Below, one piece after another: positions 45,009 to 54,400 of a stretch of 64,000 nucleotides of DNA (positions are counted from its first letter, which is position 1; every line of letters starts with the position of its first letter). The stretch spans positions 55,577-119,576 of the forward strand of contig JACPPJ010000005.1 of assembly GCA_016191085.1 (NCBI GenBank). Reading direction: 5' to 3'. The position numbers and the translations under genes are program-made. Origin of the DNA: Acidobacteriota bacterium (GTDB lineage Bacteria > Acidobacteriota > Terriglobia > 2-12-FULL-54-10). The notes under the pieces were generated by a model that was not told where the DNA came from, searched no databases, and saw only the letters and a program-made list of their open reading frames with translations.

Positions 45009-45404
45009 CTAGATCGAGTGCAGAAGAGTGAGAAGGGAAGGAGGGCCGCGAATGAAATCGTATACTACCGTGGCATGTTTTGCGGCAGGAGTTCCCTCCG
45101 ACTTGGCCACAAACAGAGCGGCCACGGAGATCATGAAATGGGTAGTCCCTACAACCGCGGGAAAGTGATGATGAGATAGTGCGCAGACGTGTCCCGGAAT
45201 GCCGCAGCCCGAGTGGTCGTCCGCTGGACTGCCTTGCTCGGTACTGAATATCGAAGCGCGATTGTCGGCAAGGTTACGGAGGGCCTGAATCGGAGGAATC
45301 GAATCGATGGCAAGGTCCCACGCCAAAGCGAACAACAGCAGCGTCGCGATGTACCGTTGGAAACACCGCGAATTATTCGGGCGCGGCAAGAAACTTCGAG
45401 TCAT
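45009..45404 (-). CDS. Small exported His/Cys-containing protein
   Basis: A 131-residue hypothetical protein. An N-terminal hydrophobic segment (IATLLLFALAWDLAI) looks like a signal anchor, and a second hydrophobic stretch is FMISVAALFVAK. Between them is DDHSGCGIPGHVCALSHHHFP, with two Cys and five or more His, a possible metal site. It is followed by the TonB receptor on the same strand 112 bases downstream, so a joint role in metal handling is plausible. I do not recognise the family; it recalls DUF2946-like small metal-resistance proteins. The ATG at 45404 lacks a clear ribosome-binding site and sits close to a promoter-like pair, so it might be leaderless. Confidence 0.6.
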   Translation of the reverse strand: MTRSFLPRPNNSRCFQRYIATLLLFALAWDLAIDSIPPIQALRNLADNRASIFSTEQGSPADDHSGCGIPGHVCALSHHHFPAVVGTTHFMISVAALFVAKSEGTPAAKHATVVYDFIRGPPSLLTLLHSI

Positions 45405-45414
45405 GGTGGTTCTT

Positions 45415-45442
45415 AGTATATCAACCTGCTTTCTCGGGGCAA
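45415..45442 (-). promoter_or_regulatory. Possible sigma-70 promoter of the small His/Cys protein gene
   Basis: On the minus strand TTGCCC (45437-45442), a 16-base spacer, then TATACT (45415-45420). Initiation would fall only a few bases before the ATG at 45404. This is a weak prediction. Confidence 0.35.
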
Positions 45443-45515
45443 GTTTTTTTTCAGCTCTTAACCATGTGATAGTGGGTGAAAAGGGAAATGAGCGGCTGCC
45501 AGCCGACTCGTTTGC

Positions 45516-45543
45516 TTGACAAAGCCGTTCGATGTTTTATAGA
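45516..45543 (+). promoter_or_regulatory. Possible sigma-70 promoter of dprA
   Basis: TTGACA at 45516-45521, a 16-base spacer, then TATAGA at 45538-45543 (an 18-base spacing to TAGAGT is an alternative). It lies inside the longest dprA open frame but before the ATG at 45557, which favours that ATG as the start. Confidence 0.45.
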
Positions 45544-45556
45544 GTCACTGGACTTT

Positions 45557-46726
45557 ATGGATAAAGTTCTCAAGGCGCCGGGGAACCTCGACGTCAATGA
45601 AGAACAGATCAATTGGTTAGCATTGCGCCTCGTGCCGGGACTCGGCTCGCGGGTGGCGTTGCGGCTCGTCAACGCCATCGGATCGGCGACCGGTATATTT
45701 CGCGCCTCGCCGACGGAGCTTGAGGCGTTGGGTGTGCAGTCGCACGTCGTCCGCAACATGGCTGCCGGCACCGTCTTTGAAGAGGCGGCCAAGGAAGCGG
45801 AGCAGGCTCGGCAGCTTGGCGTCGCGTTCATTAACATTCGCGACGAAGCGTACCCGCCGCTGTTGCGCGAGATTTTCGATCCGCCGCTGCTGTTGTACGT
45901 GCGCGGAGATGTGACGCTCCTCGGCGGGCCATCGGTAGGTATCGTAGGCTCGCGCAGACCCACGCCATACGGGCGTGCGATGGCGCAAAAGCTCGGCGGC
46001 GACCTCGCATCGAGAGGTTTGGTCATCACGAGCGGCATGGCGCGCGGCATTGATTCAGCGGCTCACCAGGGCTGTCTCGAAGCCGGTGGCAAAACGATTG
46101 CGGTACTCGGCTGTGGGATCGATGTTGTGTATCCGGCGGAGAACAAGAAGCTGTTTAGTACCATCATGGGAAAGGGGCTGCTGGTATCGGAGTTCCCCCT
46201 GGGTTCATTTCCCGCTCCGCAAAATTTTCCGATCCGGAACCGAATCATCAGCGGCCTTTCGCTCGGGCTGATTGTTGTAGAGGCCGCTCAATATAGCGGC
46301 TCTCTGATTACGGCGCGTCTTGCTATGGAACAGAACAGGGAAGTTTTTGGAGTTCCGGGTTCTATCACCAACAAAAATAGTTGGGGACCTCATATTCTCA
46401 TCAAACAGGGCGCCAAGCTGGTGCAGGACTGGCAGGACGTAGTGGACGAGCTGCCGGCGGAGGTCCGTGAACGAATCTTGCATCCGTTGATTGCGAATCA
46501 TGCGACGGAATCGGTGACTGGCGCATCTGTAAGAGCTGAGACTCTTCCCCCTGGCGAGGGCGCGGTATACGATTTATTGAAAGTAGAAGAAGCAGTGAAC
46601 ATTGACGAAATCTTAACCGCGCTGCCTCAGCTTTCATCCTCCGAAGTTCTTGCGGCTCTCCTCGAACTGGAGTTCAAAGGCGCTGTGCGCCAATTGCCTG
46701 GAAAGAATTTTGTAAAAATTTTTTAG
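45557..46726 (+). CDS. dprA: DNA-processing protein DprA
   Basis: A 389-residue RecA loader for incoming single-stranded DNA in natural transformation. A helix-hairpin-helix-like start (INWLALRLVPGLGSRVALRLVNAIG) precedes the Rossmann core: GIVGSRRPTPYGRAMAQKL, LVITSGMARGIDSAAHQGCL, KTIAVLGCGIDVVYPAENK, RNRIISGLSLGLIVVEAAQYSGSL and REVFGVPGS. A C-terminal winged-helix-like domain follows (EEAVNIDEILTALPQLSSSEVLAALLELEFKG). The start is uncertain: the frame is open from 45476, but a promoter-like pair at 45516-45543 and lack of conservation before MDKVLKAPG favour 45557. topA follows 25 bases later, a common pairing. Confidence 0.93.
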   Translation: MDKVLKAPGNLDVNEEQINWLALRLVPGLGSRVALRLVNAIGSATGIFRASPTELEALGVQSHVVRNMAAGTVFEEAAKEAEQARQLGVAFINIRDEAYPPLLREIFDPPLLLYVRGDVTLLGGPSVGIVGSRRPTPYGRAMAQKLGGDLASRGLVITSGMARGIDSAAHQGCLEAGGKTIAVLGCGIDVVYPAENKKLFSTIMGKGLLVSEFPLGSFPAPQNFPIRNRIISGLSLGLIVVEAAQYSGSLITARLAMEQNREVFGVPGSITNKNSWGPHILIKQGAKLVQDWQDVVDELPAEVRERILHPLIANHATESVTGASVRAETLPPGEGAVYDLLKVEEAVNIDEILTALPQLSSSEVLAALLELEFKGAVRQLPGKNFVKIF

Positions 46727-46750
46727 AGCAGCGATAATGGCATTCTAATT

Positions 46751-49330
46751 ATGGCGAAGTCAGCAGGCACGACAACCAAAGAACCGAAATCCCAAAAGGG
46801 CACAACAACGAAGCGCGTTACTGCCAAGGCAGCCGCGAAATCCGCCGTGAAGAGTGCGAAGAGCGCCGCTCCCGCAGCGAAAGCGGACGGGCGTGGCAAA
46901 TCGCTCGTCATCGTTGAGTCGCCTGCCAAGGCAAAGACGATCAACCGCTACTTGGGGAGCGGTTACGTGGTGAAGGCCTCGCTCGGCCATGTAAAGGATC
47001 TGCCGCAAAAAGAGCTTGGCGTTGACGTAGAGCATGACTTCCGCCCCACATACGAGATTATTCCTTCGCGTACGAAAATCATCGGCGAGCTGAAGAAAGC
47101 CGCTGGGAAAGCCAAAGCAATTTACCTCGCTGCCGACCCCGACCGCGAAGGCGAAGCCATTTGCCAGCACCTTGCTGAGGAACTAAGCAACGGCAAACCG
47201 ATCCGGCGCGTGCTGTTTCAGGAGATTACCAAAAACGCCATACAGGAGGCATTCGAGAATCCCGGCGAGATCAACTCGAAGCTTGTGGATGCGCAACAGG
47301 CGAGGCGCATTCTGGATCGGCTTGTGGGTTATCAGATCAGCCCGCTGCTGTGGGACAAGGTACGCCGCGGGCTCTCCGCAGGACGCGTGCAGACGGTGGC
47401 GTTGCGCCTGATCGTTGAACGCGAGCGCGAGATCCGCGCCTTCCAGAAGGAAGAGTATTGGACGGTTGACGCCAACCTCGGTGCTCAAAGCCCGCCAGCT
47501 TTCGACGCGCTGATGATCAAGCGTGCCGACCAGGATTTCGTCACTGCGAGCGAGGGCGAATCCGGCAACATCGCCGTCCAGGTACAAAGAGGCAAGCTGC
47601 TGATTGGCAGCGAAAGCGATGCCCAGGCGGTCCGGGCGCAGCTCGAAAAAGAGAAGTTCGTAGTCGTCTTGACCACTACGAAAGAGCGCCGGCGGAACGC
47701 AGCGGCGCCTTTTATCACCAGCACGCTGCAGCAGGATGCGTCGCGTAAGCTGGGATTCAGCGTCAAACGCACCATGGCGCTGGCTCAACGCCTGTACGAG
47801 GGCGTGGAATTCGGGGACGAGGGACTGGTAGGACTCATCACCTATATGCGCACGGATTCGACGCGCGTTTCCGATCAGGCCCTGCGGGAAGTTCGAAACA
47901 TGGTCGGATCAACATATGGCGGCGATTATCTTCCGGCCGAACCGAATTTCTTCCGCGGCAAAAAAGGCGCGCAGGACGCACACGAAGCCATCCGCCCCAC
48001 TTCAGCCGCGCGCACTCCTGATGCTGTGGCGAGATATATTGGCGAAGACGAGGCCAAGCTCTATAGGCTTATATGGCAGCGTTTCGTCGCCTCTCAGATG
48101 ACCCCCGCCGTCTTTGACCAGACGACCATCGAAATCGCAGCGGGAGAGTTCGCCTTCCGCGCCTCGGGTTCCGTTTTGAAGTTTGATGGGTTCCTGAAGG
48201 TCTACGAAGAAGCCAAAGACCAGCCGGATTCTGAGGACACAGAGCTCGGTCGCAAACTGCCGCTGGTTACCGAGGGCGAAGAACTGCGGTTGCTGGCGAT
48301 CAAGCCGGATCAGCATTTCACCGAACCTCCGCCGCGGTACAACGAAGCCAGTCTCGTCAAAGAGCTGGAAAAACGGGGCATCGGGCGGCCGTCTACTTAC
48401 GCCAGTATTCTGAGCACTATTCAACAGCGCGAATACGTCACGAAGCAGCAGCGCCGCTTCTACCCGACAGAGCTGGGCATGGTGGTGACGGATCTGCTGG
48501 TCGAAAACTTCGACGACATCTTCGATATCGCGTACACCGCGAAGATGGAAGACGCGCTCGACGGAGTCGAGGAAGGCACGCAAGAGTGGCACGAAGCTCT
48601 GAGCGATTTCTACACGAAATTTGAAAAGGACCTGCGCCGGGCTGAAAAGCACATGGAAGACATCAAGCGCATGGAAAAGCCTACTGAGCTTACGTGCGAG
48701 AAGTGCGGCCGTCCCATGGTGGTGAAGTGGGGAAGACACGGCAGTTTCCTGGCGTGTTCCGGCTACCCGGATTGCACTAATACGCGCGAGCTGACGGTGG
48801 ATTTACCGGACTTGAATGTGGCGGACATCCCGCAGGAAGACCCGGAGCACTTTTGCGAAAACTGCGGGCGCCCCATGATTTTGAAACGCGGACGATTCGG
48901 ACAGTTCCTGGCGTGCACTGGCTACCCCGATTGCAAAACGACGCGGCAACTCGGGCAGGCTCAGAAGAAGCCTCCGGTGCCCATTGACGAGAATTGCCCC
49001 AAATGCGGCAGTCAGATGGTGATCCGCGAAGGACGCTTCGGCGAGTTCACTTCCTGCAGCAACTATCCCAAATGTAAGTACATCAAGCAAAAAACCATGG
49101 GCGTCGCGTGCCCCGAGTGCGGCAAGGGAGAGCTAGTCGAGAAGAAGTCGCGCTGGGGCAAATCGTTTTACAGTTGCGACCGTTATCCAAAATGCAAGTT
49201 CAGCCTCAAAGATAAACCCGTGCCGCAGAAGTGCCCCCAATGCGATTCTGCATTTCTACTTGAAAAAACTTCCAAAGAAGGCAGCTCCACGCTCGAATGT
49301 CAGGGCTGCGGCCACAGGCAAGCCGCTTAA
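46751..49330 (+). CDS. topA: DNA topoisomerase I
   Basis: An 859-residue type IA topoisomerase that relaxes negative supercoils. A Lys/Ala-rich N-terminal extension of about 48 residues precedes the Toprim domain (KSLVIVESPAKAKTINRYLG, then YLAADPDREGEAICQHLAEEL). The catalytic tyrosine is Y365 in GLITYMRTDSTRVSDQAL. The C-terminus has five four-cysteine zinc ribbons from about residue 640. Examples are CEKCGRPMVVKWGRHGSFLAC, and later CENCGRP, CPKCGSQ, CPECGKG and CPQCDSA units. It is the second gene of the dprA-topA pair. A modest hairpin at 49420 may end transcription. Confidence 0.98.
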   Translation: MAKSAGTTTKEPKSQKGTTTKRVTAKAAAKSAVKSAKSAAPAAKADGRGKSLVIVESPAKAKTINRYLGSGYVVKASLGHVKDLPQKELGVDVEHDFRPTYEIIPSRTKIIGELKKAAGKAKAIYLAADPDREGEAICQHLAEELSNGKPIRRVLFQEITKNAIQEAFENPGEINSKLVDAQQARRILDRLVGYQISPLLWDKVRRGLSAGRVQTVALRLIVEREREIRAFQKEEYWTVDANLGAQSPPAFDALMIKRADQDFVTASEGESGNIAVQVQRGKLLIGSESDAQAVRAQLEKEKFVVVLTTTKERRRNAAAPFITSTLQQDASRKLGFSVKRTMALAQRLYEGVEFGDEGLVGLITYMRTDSTRVSDQALREVRNMVGSTYGGDYLPAEPNFFRGKKGAQDAHEAIRPTSAARTPDAVARYIGEDEAKLYRLIWQRFVASQMTPAVFDQTTIEIAAGEFAFRASGSVLKFDGFLKVYEEAKDQPDSEDTELGRKLPLVTEGEELRLLAIKPDQHFTEPPPRYNEASLVKELEKRGIGRPSTYASILSTIQQREYVTKQQRRFYPTELGMVVTDLLVENFDDIFDIAYTAKMEDALDGVEEGTQEWHEALSDFYTKFEKDLRRAEKHMEDIKRMEKPTELTCEKCGRPMVVKWGRHGSFLACSGYPDCTNTRELTVDLPDLNVADIPQEDPEHFCENCGRPMILKRGRFGQFLACTGYPDCKTTRQLGQAQKKPPVPIDENCPKCGSQMVIREGRFGEFTSCSNYPKCKYIKQKTMGVACPECGKGELVEKKSRWGKSFYSCDRYPKCKFSLKDKPVPQKCPQCDSAFLLEKTSKEGSSTLECQGCGHRQAA

Positions 49331-49419
49331 ATGGCAGCGCAGAGTTTGGGCCTTCAGCTCTTTGCTAGGCACCGTCATAGGACAAACAGAGAAGCTGCTC
49401 AATTACCGCGACTTAGCTC

Positions 49420-49440
49420 CCGGGAAGTTTTCCCGGCTTC
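49420..49440 (+). terminator. Weak hairpin after topA
   Basis: CCGGGAA-GTT-TTCCCGG (49420-49436), a 7-bp stem with a three-base loop. It is followed by CTTC, not a full T-run, so a terminator function is only possible. Confidence 0.35.
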
Positions 49441-49647
49441 TTCCACTCCTGGTAGTACAAGCTACTGCACTTCAATAACTTACAGTTGGCATTTGACGTG
49501 CCCCATGAAGCATCGGTACGACATAGCAGGGAAGCTCTTGTAAGCAGAAGAGTTATCCAAGGCCACTACGACCTGTTCCAAAATCCTGAAACTTCGTTCC
49601 TCAAATCACCTGGTCTGAAGCCAGAGACAAACCCGAAGGAGTTCCTT

Positions 49648-51480
49648 TTGATTCCGGATGAACGTGTTCCGCAGCAGGTGCAACCGCGTTGGAGTGAGCG
49701 GCTGAAAGCACTGCACAATGTGCCGCCATTGTTTCGGATGGTCTGGGAGGCAGCACCGGGAGCGGTAGTGGCAAGCCTGTTTCTGCGTTTGCTGGCCGCG
49801 CTCGTACCCCTTGCCGTTCTGATGGTAACGCGCAGGATTATTGATGCCATATACCTATATACATCGCATCAAAATGTGCTGCCCTGGTATTTCTGGTGGC
49901 TGGTAGCGCTGGAATTCATTCTCGCTGGTATGGGAATGATTCTGGGCCGGTTAATCGGATTTTCCGACACCGTACTATCGGGCAAATATTCGCGCTACAT
50001 CAGCATTCGGCTGATGAAGCATTCCTCGCGCCTGGACCTGACGCTATACGAGGACCCCTCCTTTTACGACACGATGGAGCGGGCGCGGGTGCAAGGAACC
50101 GATCGTATCGTCCTGATCGAAGCCGCAGGGCGGCTGTTCCAGCAGGTGATTACGGCAATCAGCCTGGCTGCCGGCGTTTTCATTTTCTCGCCTTGGCTTC
50201 TTGCTGGTCTGATTGTCTGCGTCGTGCCGGCGTTCCTCGGCGAAATTCATTTCGCATTCCTCGGGTACTCCCTGAACTTCACCCAGACTACGGCGCGGCG
50301 CGAGATGGACTACCTGCGTGTCCTGGGCGGGAGCAAGGAAAGCGCCAAGGAGCTGAAGCTTTTCGGATTAGGGCCGTTCCTGACGGGACGTTTTGCGAGT
50401 CTCGCGGATGATCTGCACACGCAGAACGTCGGTCTTGCCAAGCGGCGGCTGCTGGCGGGCGTAGCGTTGTCGCTCCTCGGCACGTTGGGATATTACGGAA
50501 CGTATGCGTTCGTTATTTATCGGACCGTTAACGGCGGTCTGACACTCGGCACTATGACGTTTCTGGCCGGAGCCATCGCGGGCGCGAGTTCGAATATTCA
50601 GGCAGTGTTTTCGACGTTCTCCGGCATTGCTGACCAAGCGTTGTTCCTTACAGACCTGCTGGAGTTCTTCAGGGTCCAGCCGAAGGTGGTCTCCAAGCCC
50701 GATGCGCTGCCTGCGCCTCGGCCAATCCAGCAGGGCTTCGAATTCAAGAACGTGTCGTTTGCGTATCCCGGGAGTAACCGGGCGGTGTTGAAGAACATCA
50801 GTTTCCGTTTGCATCCCGAAGAACGAATAGCACTGGTAGGTGAAAACGGACAGGGCAAGACCACCATTGTCAAACTGCTCACGCGGCTCTACGACCCGAC
50901 TGAAGGAAGGATATTGCTCGATGGCGTGGATTTGCGCGATTACGATCTCGACGACCTTTGGAAGGAGATTGGCGTCATCTTTCAAGACTTCATGAAATAT
51001 GAGATGAAGGCTTCCACGAATATCGCTGTTGGTCGCATCGAGCAGATGCATGATCTGGACACGATACGTATCGCTGCGCTGAAGAGTCTTGCCGAGCCCG
51101 TCATTCAAAAACTCCCCAAAGCATACGATCAGGTGCTCGGCTGCCGTTTCGAGGGAGGTTTAGATCTCTCCGGCGGCGAATGGCAAAAAATCGCGCTGGC
51201 GCGGGCGTACCTGCGCGATGCCCAATTACTCATCCTGGACGAGCCTACGGCTGCTCTCGACGCCCGCTCCGAACATCAGGTGTTTCAGCGCTTCGCTGAA
51301 CTCACCGAAGGGAAAACCGCTCTCTTAATATCCCATCGCTTCTCGACGGTTCGTATGGCGGACCGCATTCTTGTGCTCGAGAACGGAAAGATCGCCGAGC
51401 AGGGAGCGCACTGCCAGCTTATCGAGCGCGGCGGACGGTACGCCGAGATGTTCGAATTGCAAGCAGCCAGTTACAGGTAA
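49648..51480 (+). CDS. ABC exporter (fused membrane and ATPase half-transporter)
   Basis: A half-transporter of about 610 residues. Six transmembrane helices occupy the first 320 residues (for example AAPGAVVASLFLRLLAALVPLAVLMV). The ATPase domain then has Walker A ALVGENGQGKTTIVKLL, signature GLDLSGGEWQKIALARAYL, Walker B QLLILDEPTAALDA and the switch histidine in LLISHRFSTVRMADRI. It probably works as a homodimer. The start is set at the TTG at 49648, which has AAGGAG six bases upstream; the frame is open to another TTG at 49486. The next gene, 19 bases on, is a cyclic beta-glucan synthase-like protein. The pair recalls ndvA/ndvB, so glucan export is a reasonable guess. Confidence 0.88.
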   Translation: MIPDERVPQQVQPRWSERLKALHNVPPLFRMVWEAAPGAVVASLFLRLLAALVPLAVLMVTRRIIDAIYLYTSHQNVLPWYFWWLVALEFILAGMGMILGRLIGFSDTVLSGKYSRYISIRLMKHSSRLDLTLYEDPSFYDTMERARVQGTDRIVLIEAAGRLFQQVITAISLAAGVFIFSPWLLAGLIVCVVPAFLGEIHFAFLGYSLNFTQTTARREMDYLRVLGGSKESAKELKLFGLGPFLTGRFASLADDLHTQNVGLAKRRLLAGVALSLLGTLGYYGTYAFVIYRTVNGGLTLGTMTFLAGAIAGASSNIQAVFSTFSGIADQALFLTDLLEFFRVQPKVVSKPDALPAPRPIQQGFEFKNVSFAYPGSNRAVLKNISFRLHPEERIALVGENGQGKTTIVKLLTRLYDPTEGRILLDGVDLRDYDLDDLWKEIGVIFQDFMKYEMKASTNIAVGRIEQMHDLDTIRIAALKSLAEPVIQKLPKAYDQVLGCRFEGGLDLSGGEWQKIALARAYLRDAQLLILDEPTAALDARSEHQVFQRFAELTEGKTALLISHRFSTVRMADRILVLENGKIAEQGAHCQLIERGGRYAEMFELQAASYR

Positions 51481-51498
51481 GGCAAGGAATCATAATAA

Positions 51499-54400
51499 AT
51501 GGCAACAACAAATCTCCCCGAAACGTCTGTCTGTTTCAAACCGCGTTTGGCAGTAATTAATCGGGCAGAAGCACCGGCCGATTTTATTTATGGAGACCCG
51601 CTCGCGGTGACTGCGCGGCGTGAGGCGCAGTCCTGGAAGGTTGTCCCTGATAAGGGTCGCAGCACGGCGTTGGCCACCACTCAACTGCAAATCGCGCGCG
51701 CGCTGCAGCCCCACCTGAACCATCTGAAGCGACCGGCGGAGCCTCAATCGGAAGATCAGAAGTGGGTTTCTGAAAACACAGTCCTGTTGCGCGGCTCTGT
51801 GCGCGCAATAAAAGACGCGACACGAAGCGCGACAAACCTGATGCAGGTGGAAACGCGCGAGTGCGTCCGCCTACCACGCGCCTACGCCGCAGTGGAAAGC
51901 TATCTGCGCGCCGTCGGTTATGAGTTGGACCAGGAGAGCCTGATCACGTTCTTATCAGCCGCGCAGGAAAAGCTCCCCTTTGAAATGGGCGAACTGTGGA
52001 TGCTGAAGACATTTCTGCAGATGGCGCTACTGGATCGCATTGCCCGCGCTGTTCACGCCACGGGCGTCTCCGTCACCCCTATAGACAGTCCGTTGCACGC
52101 TCTGCACACTTCACTGGCCGTGCTGATCACCAGCCTTCGGGGTATCTCCGACCTCGATTGGAAAGAGATCTTTGAGGCGCTCAGCGAAACGGACCACATA
52201 CTGCGTGACGATCCCGCAGGCGCGTACTCCGCGACAGATTTCGAGAACCGGGAGGTGTACCGCAGGGTGGTCGCGGATCTGGCTGCCCGCTCCGACGTGA
52301 GTGAGCGAGACGTGGCTCAACAGGCCATATCGCTGGCATACGCCGCTCAACGGGCGCCGCAGTATGATGACCGAGCCCGCGAGTGCCGCTCGCACGTCGG
52401 CTACTATTTAATAGCTGAGGGCCGGCGCATCCTGGAAAAAGAAATCGGCTACTCCGCTCCGATCAGGAAGCGTTTGCGAGACGTAGTTCTTCGCTATCCC
52501 GAGGTGTTTTATTTCTCAGGCATCGGCGCGTGCTTGGCGGCGTTGATCGTGAGTGCCTATGTCCTTGCTCCGAAAGTGGGCCCGTTCGGGCTCATCATGT
52601 CGGTGCTTTTTTTGTTTCCCGCGGCGGAGTGCGCCATCGCGTTAATGAACCAGATCACAACCGCCGTGATACGCCCCAAGACTCTTCCGAAGCTGGATTT
52701 CTCACGCGGAATCCCAGCGAGCGCGGCCACGATCGCAGTCGTCCCCACACTGCTGGTGAATGAAAAGCAGGTGAGGCGGGCGGCGAGCGATCTGGAAATC
52801 CGTTTTCTGGCGAATCGCGATCCCAACCTGCACTTCGCTCTGCTTACCGATTTGCCGGACTCGCCGCAGCCCGAGCCGCATGACCACCCGCTGGTCCAAC
52901 TGTGCTCCAGACTGATCCGGGATTTGAATGCCAAGTACGGAAGCCGAGGCAAAGGGCCGTTCCTGTTGTTTCATCGGCGCGGCGTTTACGACGCCAGCGA
53001 AGGCGTCTGGATGGGTTGGGAGCGCAAAAGAGGAAAGCTGCTGGAGTTCAATGATTTTCTGCTCGGCACGCGCGACGCGTTTGCCGTCAAAGTGGGCAAT
53101 GTGGACGCGCTGCACAATGTGCGCTACGTGATCACGCTGGATTTGGACACGCAGTTGCCGCGCGACGCCGCTCGCCGCCTGATCGGCGCCATGCATCACC
53201 CGCTGAGCCGCGCTGTCGTGGATCCCAAGTCAGGCGTGGTGACAGAAGGGTACGCGATATTGCAGCCTAGGGTCGGCATCAGTGCCGCTTCATCACGGCG
53301 CTCAAGACTGGCGGCGATCTTCGCAGGCGAGACCGGTTTCGATATTTACACCCGGGCCGTCTCGGACGTTTATCAGGATTTGTTCGGCGAAGCCACGTTC
53401 ACGGGCAAGGGCATCTATGACTTGGAAGTATTTCAGCAAGTCTTAAAGCATCGCTTTCCGGAGAATACGCTCCTCAGTCACGATCTAATTGAAGGTGCAT
53501 TCGCGCGCACGGGTCTGGTTTCCGATATCACTGTAATCGACGATTATCCGTCCCACGTGAGCGCCTTCAGCCGCCGCAAGCACCGCTGGATCAGGGGCGA
53601 CTGGCAAGTGCTGCCGTGGCTGTTCAATGGTATTCGCGATGCCGTCGGCCTCGTTGGTGATAATCCACTACGGCTGATTTCGCGCTGGAAGATTGCCGAT
53701 AACCTACGGCGGAGCATGACCGAACCGGCTACACTTCTCTTGCTGCTTTCCGCATGGCTGCTGTGGCCGGCGGCAGCACTGTATTGGACGCTGATCACAT
53801 TGGGCGTTCTGGCTGTGCCTCGGTTCACACAAACACTGTTCTCTATTTCTGCGGCTCATCGCGCTTTGTTGGCTCCGGCTTTTTGGCGCATTCAATTCCG
53901 TGAGTTCTTCACCGAACAAGCACGCCTCTTCCTGAGGATCGCTTTGCTGCTCCATCAGTCGTTGGTTTCGGCTGACGCCGTTGTGCGAACCTGCGTACGC
54001 ATGAACGTTACTCGTAAGAGACTGCTGCAGTGGGAGACCGCTGCTGAATCTGAAGCGGCACATCGATGCAGTCCCTTGGATGCATATCTTTCAGCGGCGC
54101 CTTGGATCGCGCTCGCAGCGGGTGTGGCAGTCGCGGCGCTGCATCCCTCGAGGACACTGGCAGCATTGCCGTTTTTGTTATTGTGGGGAGTATCACCGCA
54201 AGTCGTGAAATGGCTCAACACTGCATGCCATCGTAGAGGCATCGATTCTGAATCGGATGAATCGTTTCTTCGTGCTTCGGCGCTGCGTACGTGGCGCTTC
54301 TTCCGTGAATTCAGCGTGGCAGCCAATCACTGGCTGATCCCGGACACAGTCCAGCAAGACCCTGTGATGGTAGTGCAGCGGCTCTCTCCAACCAATCTGG

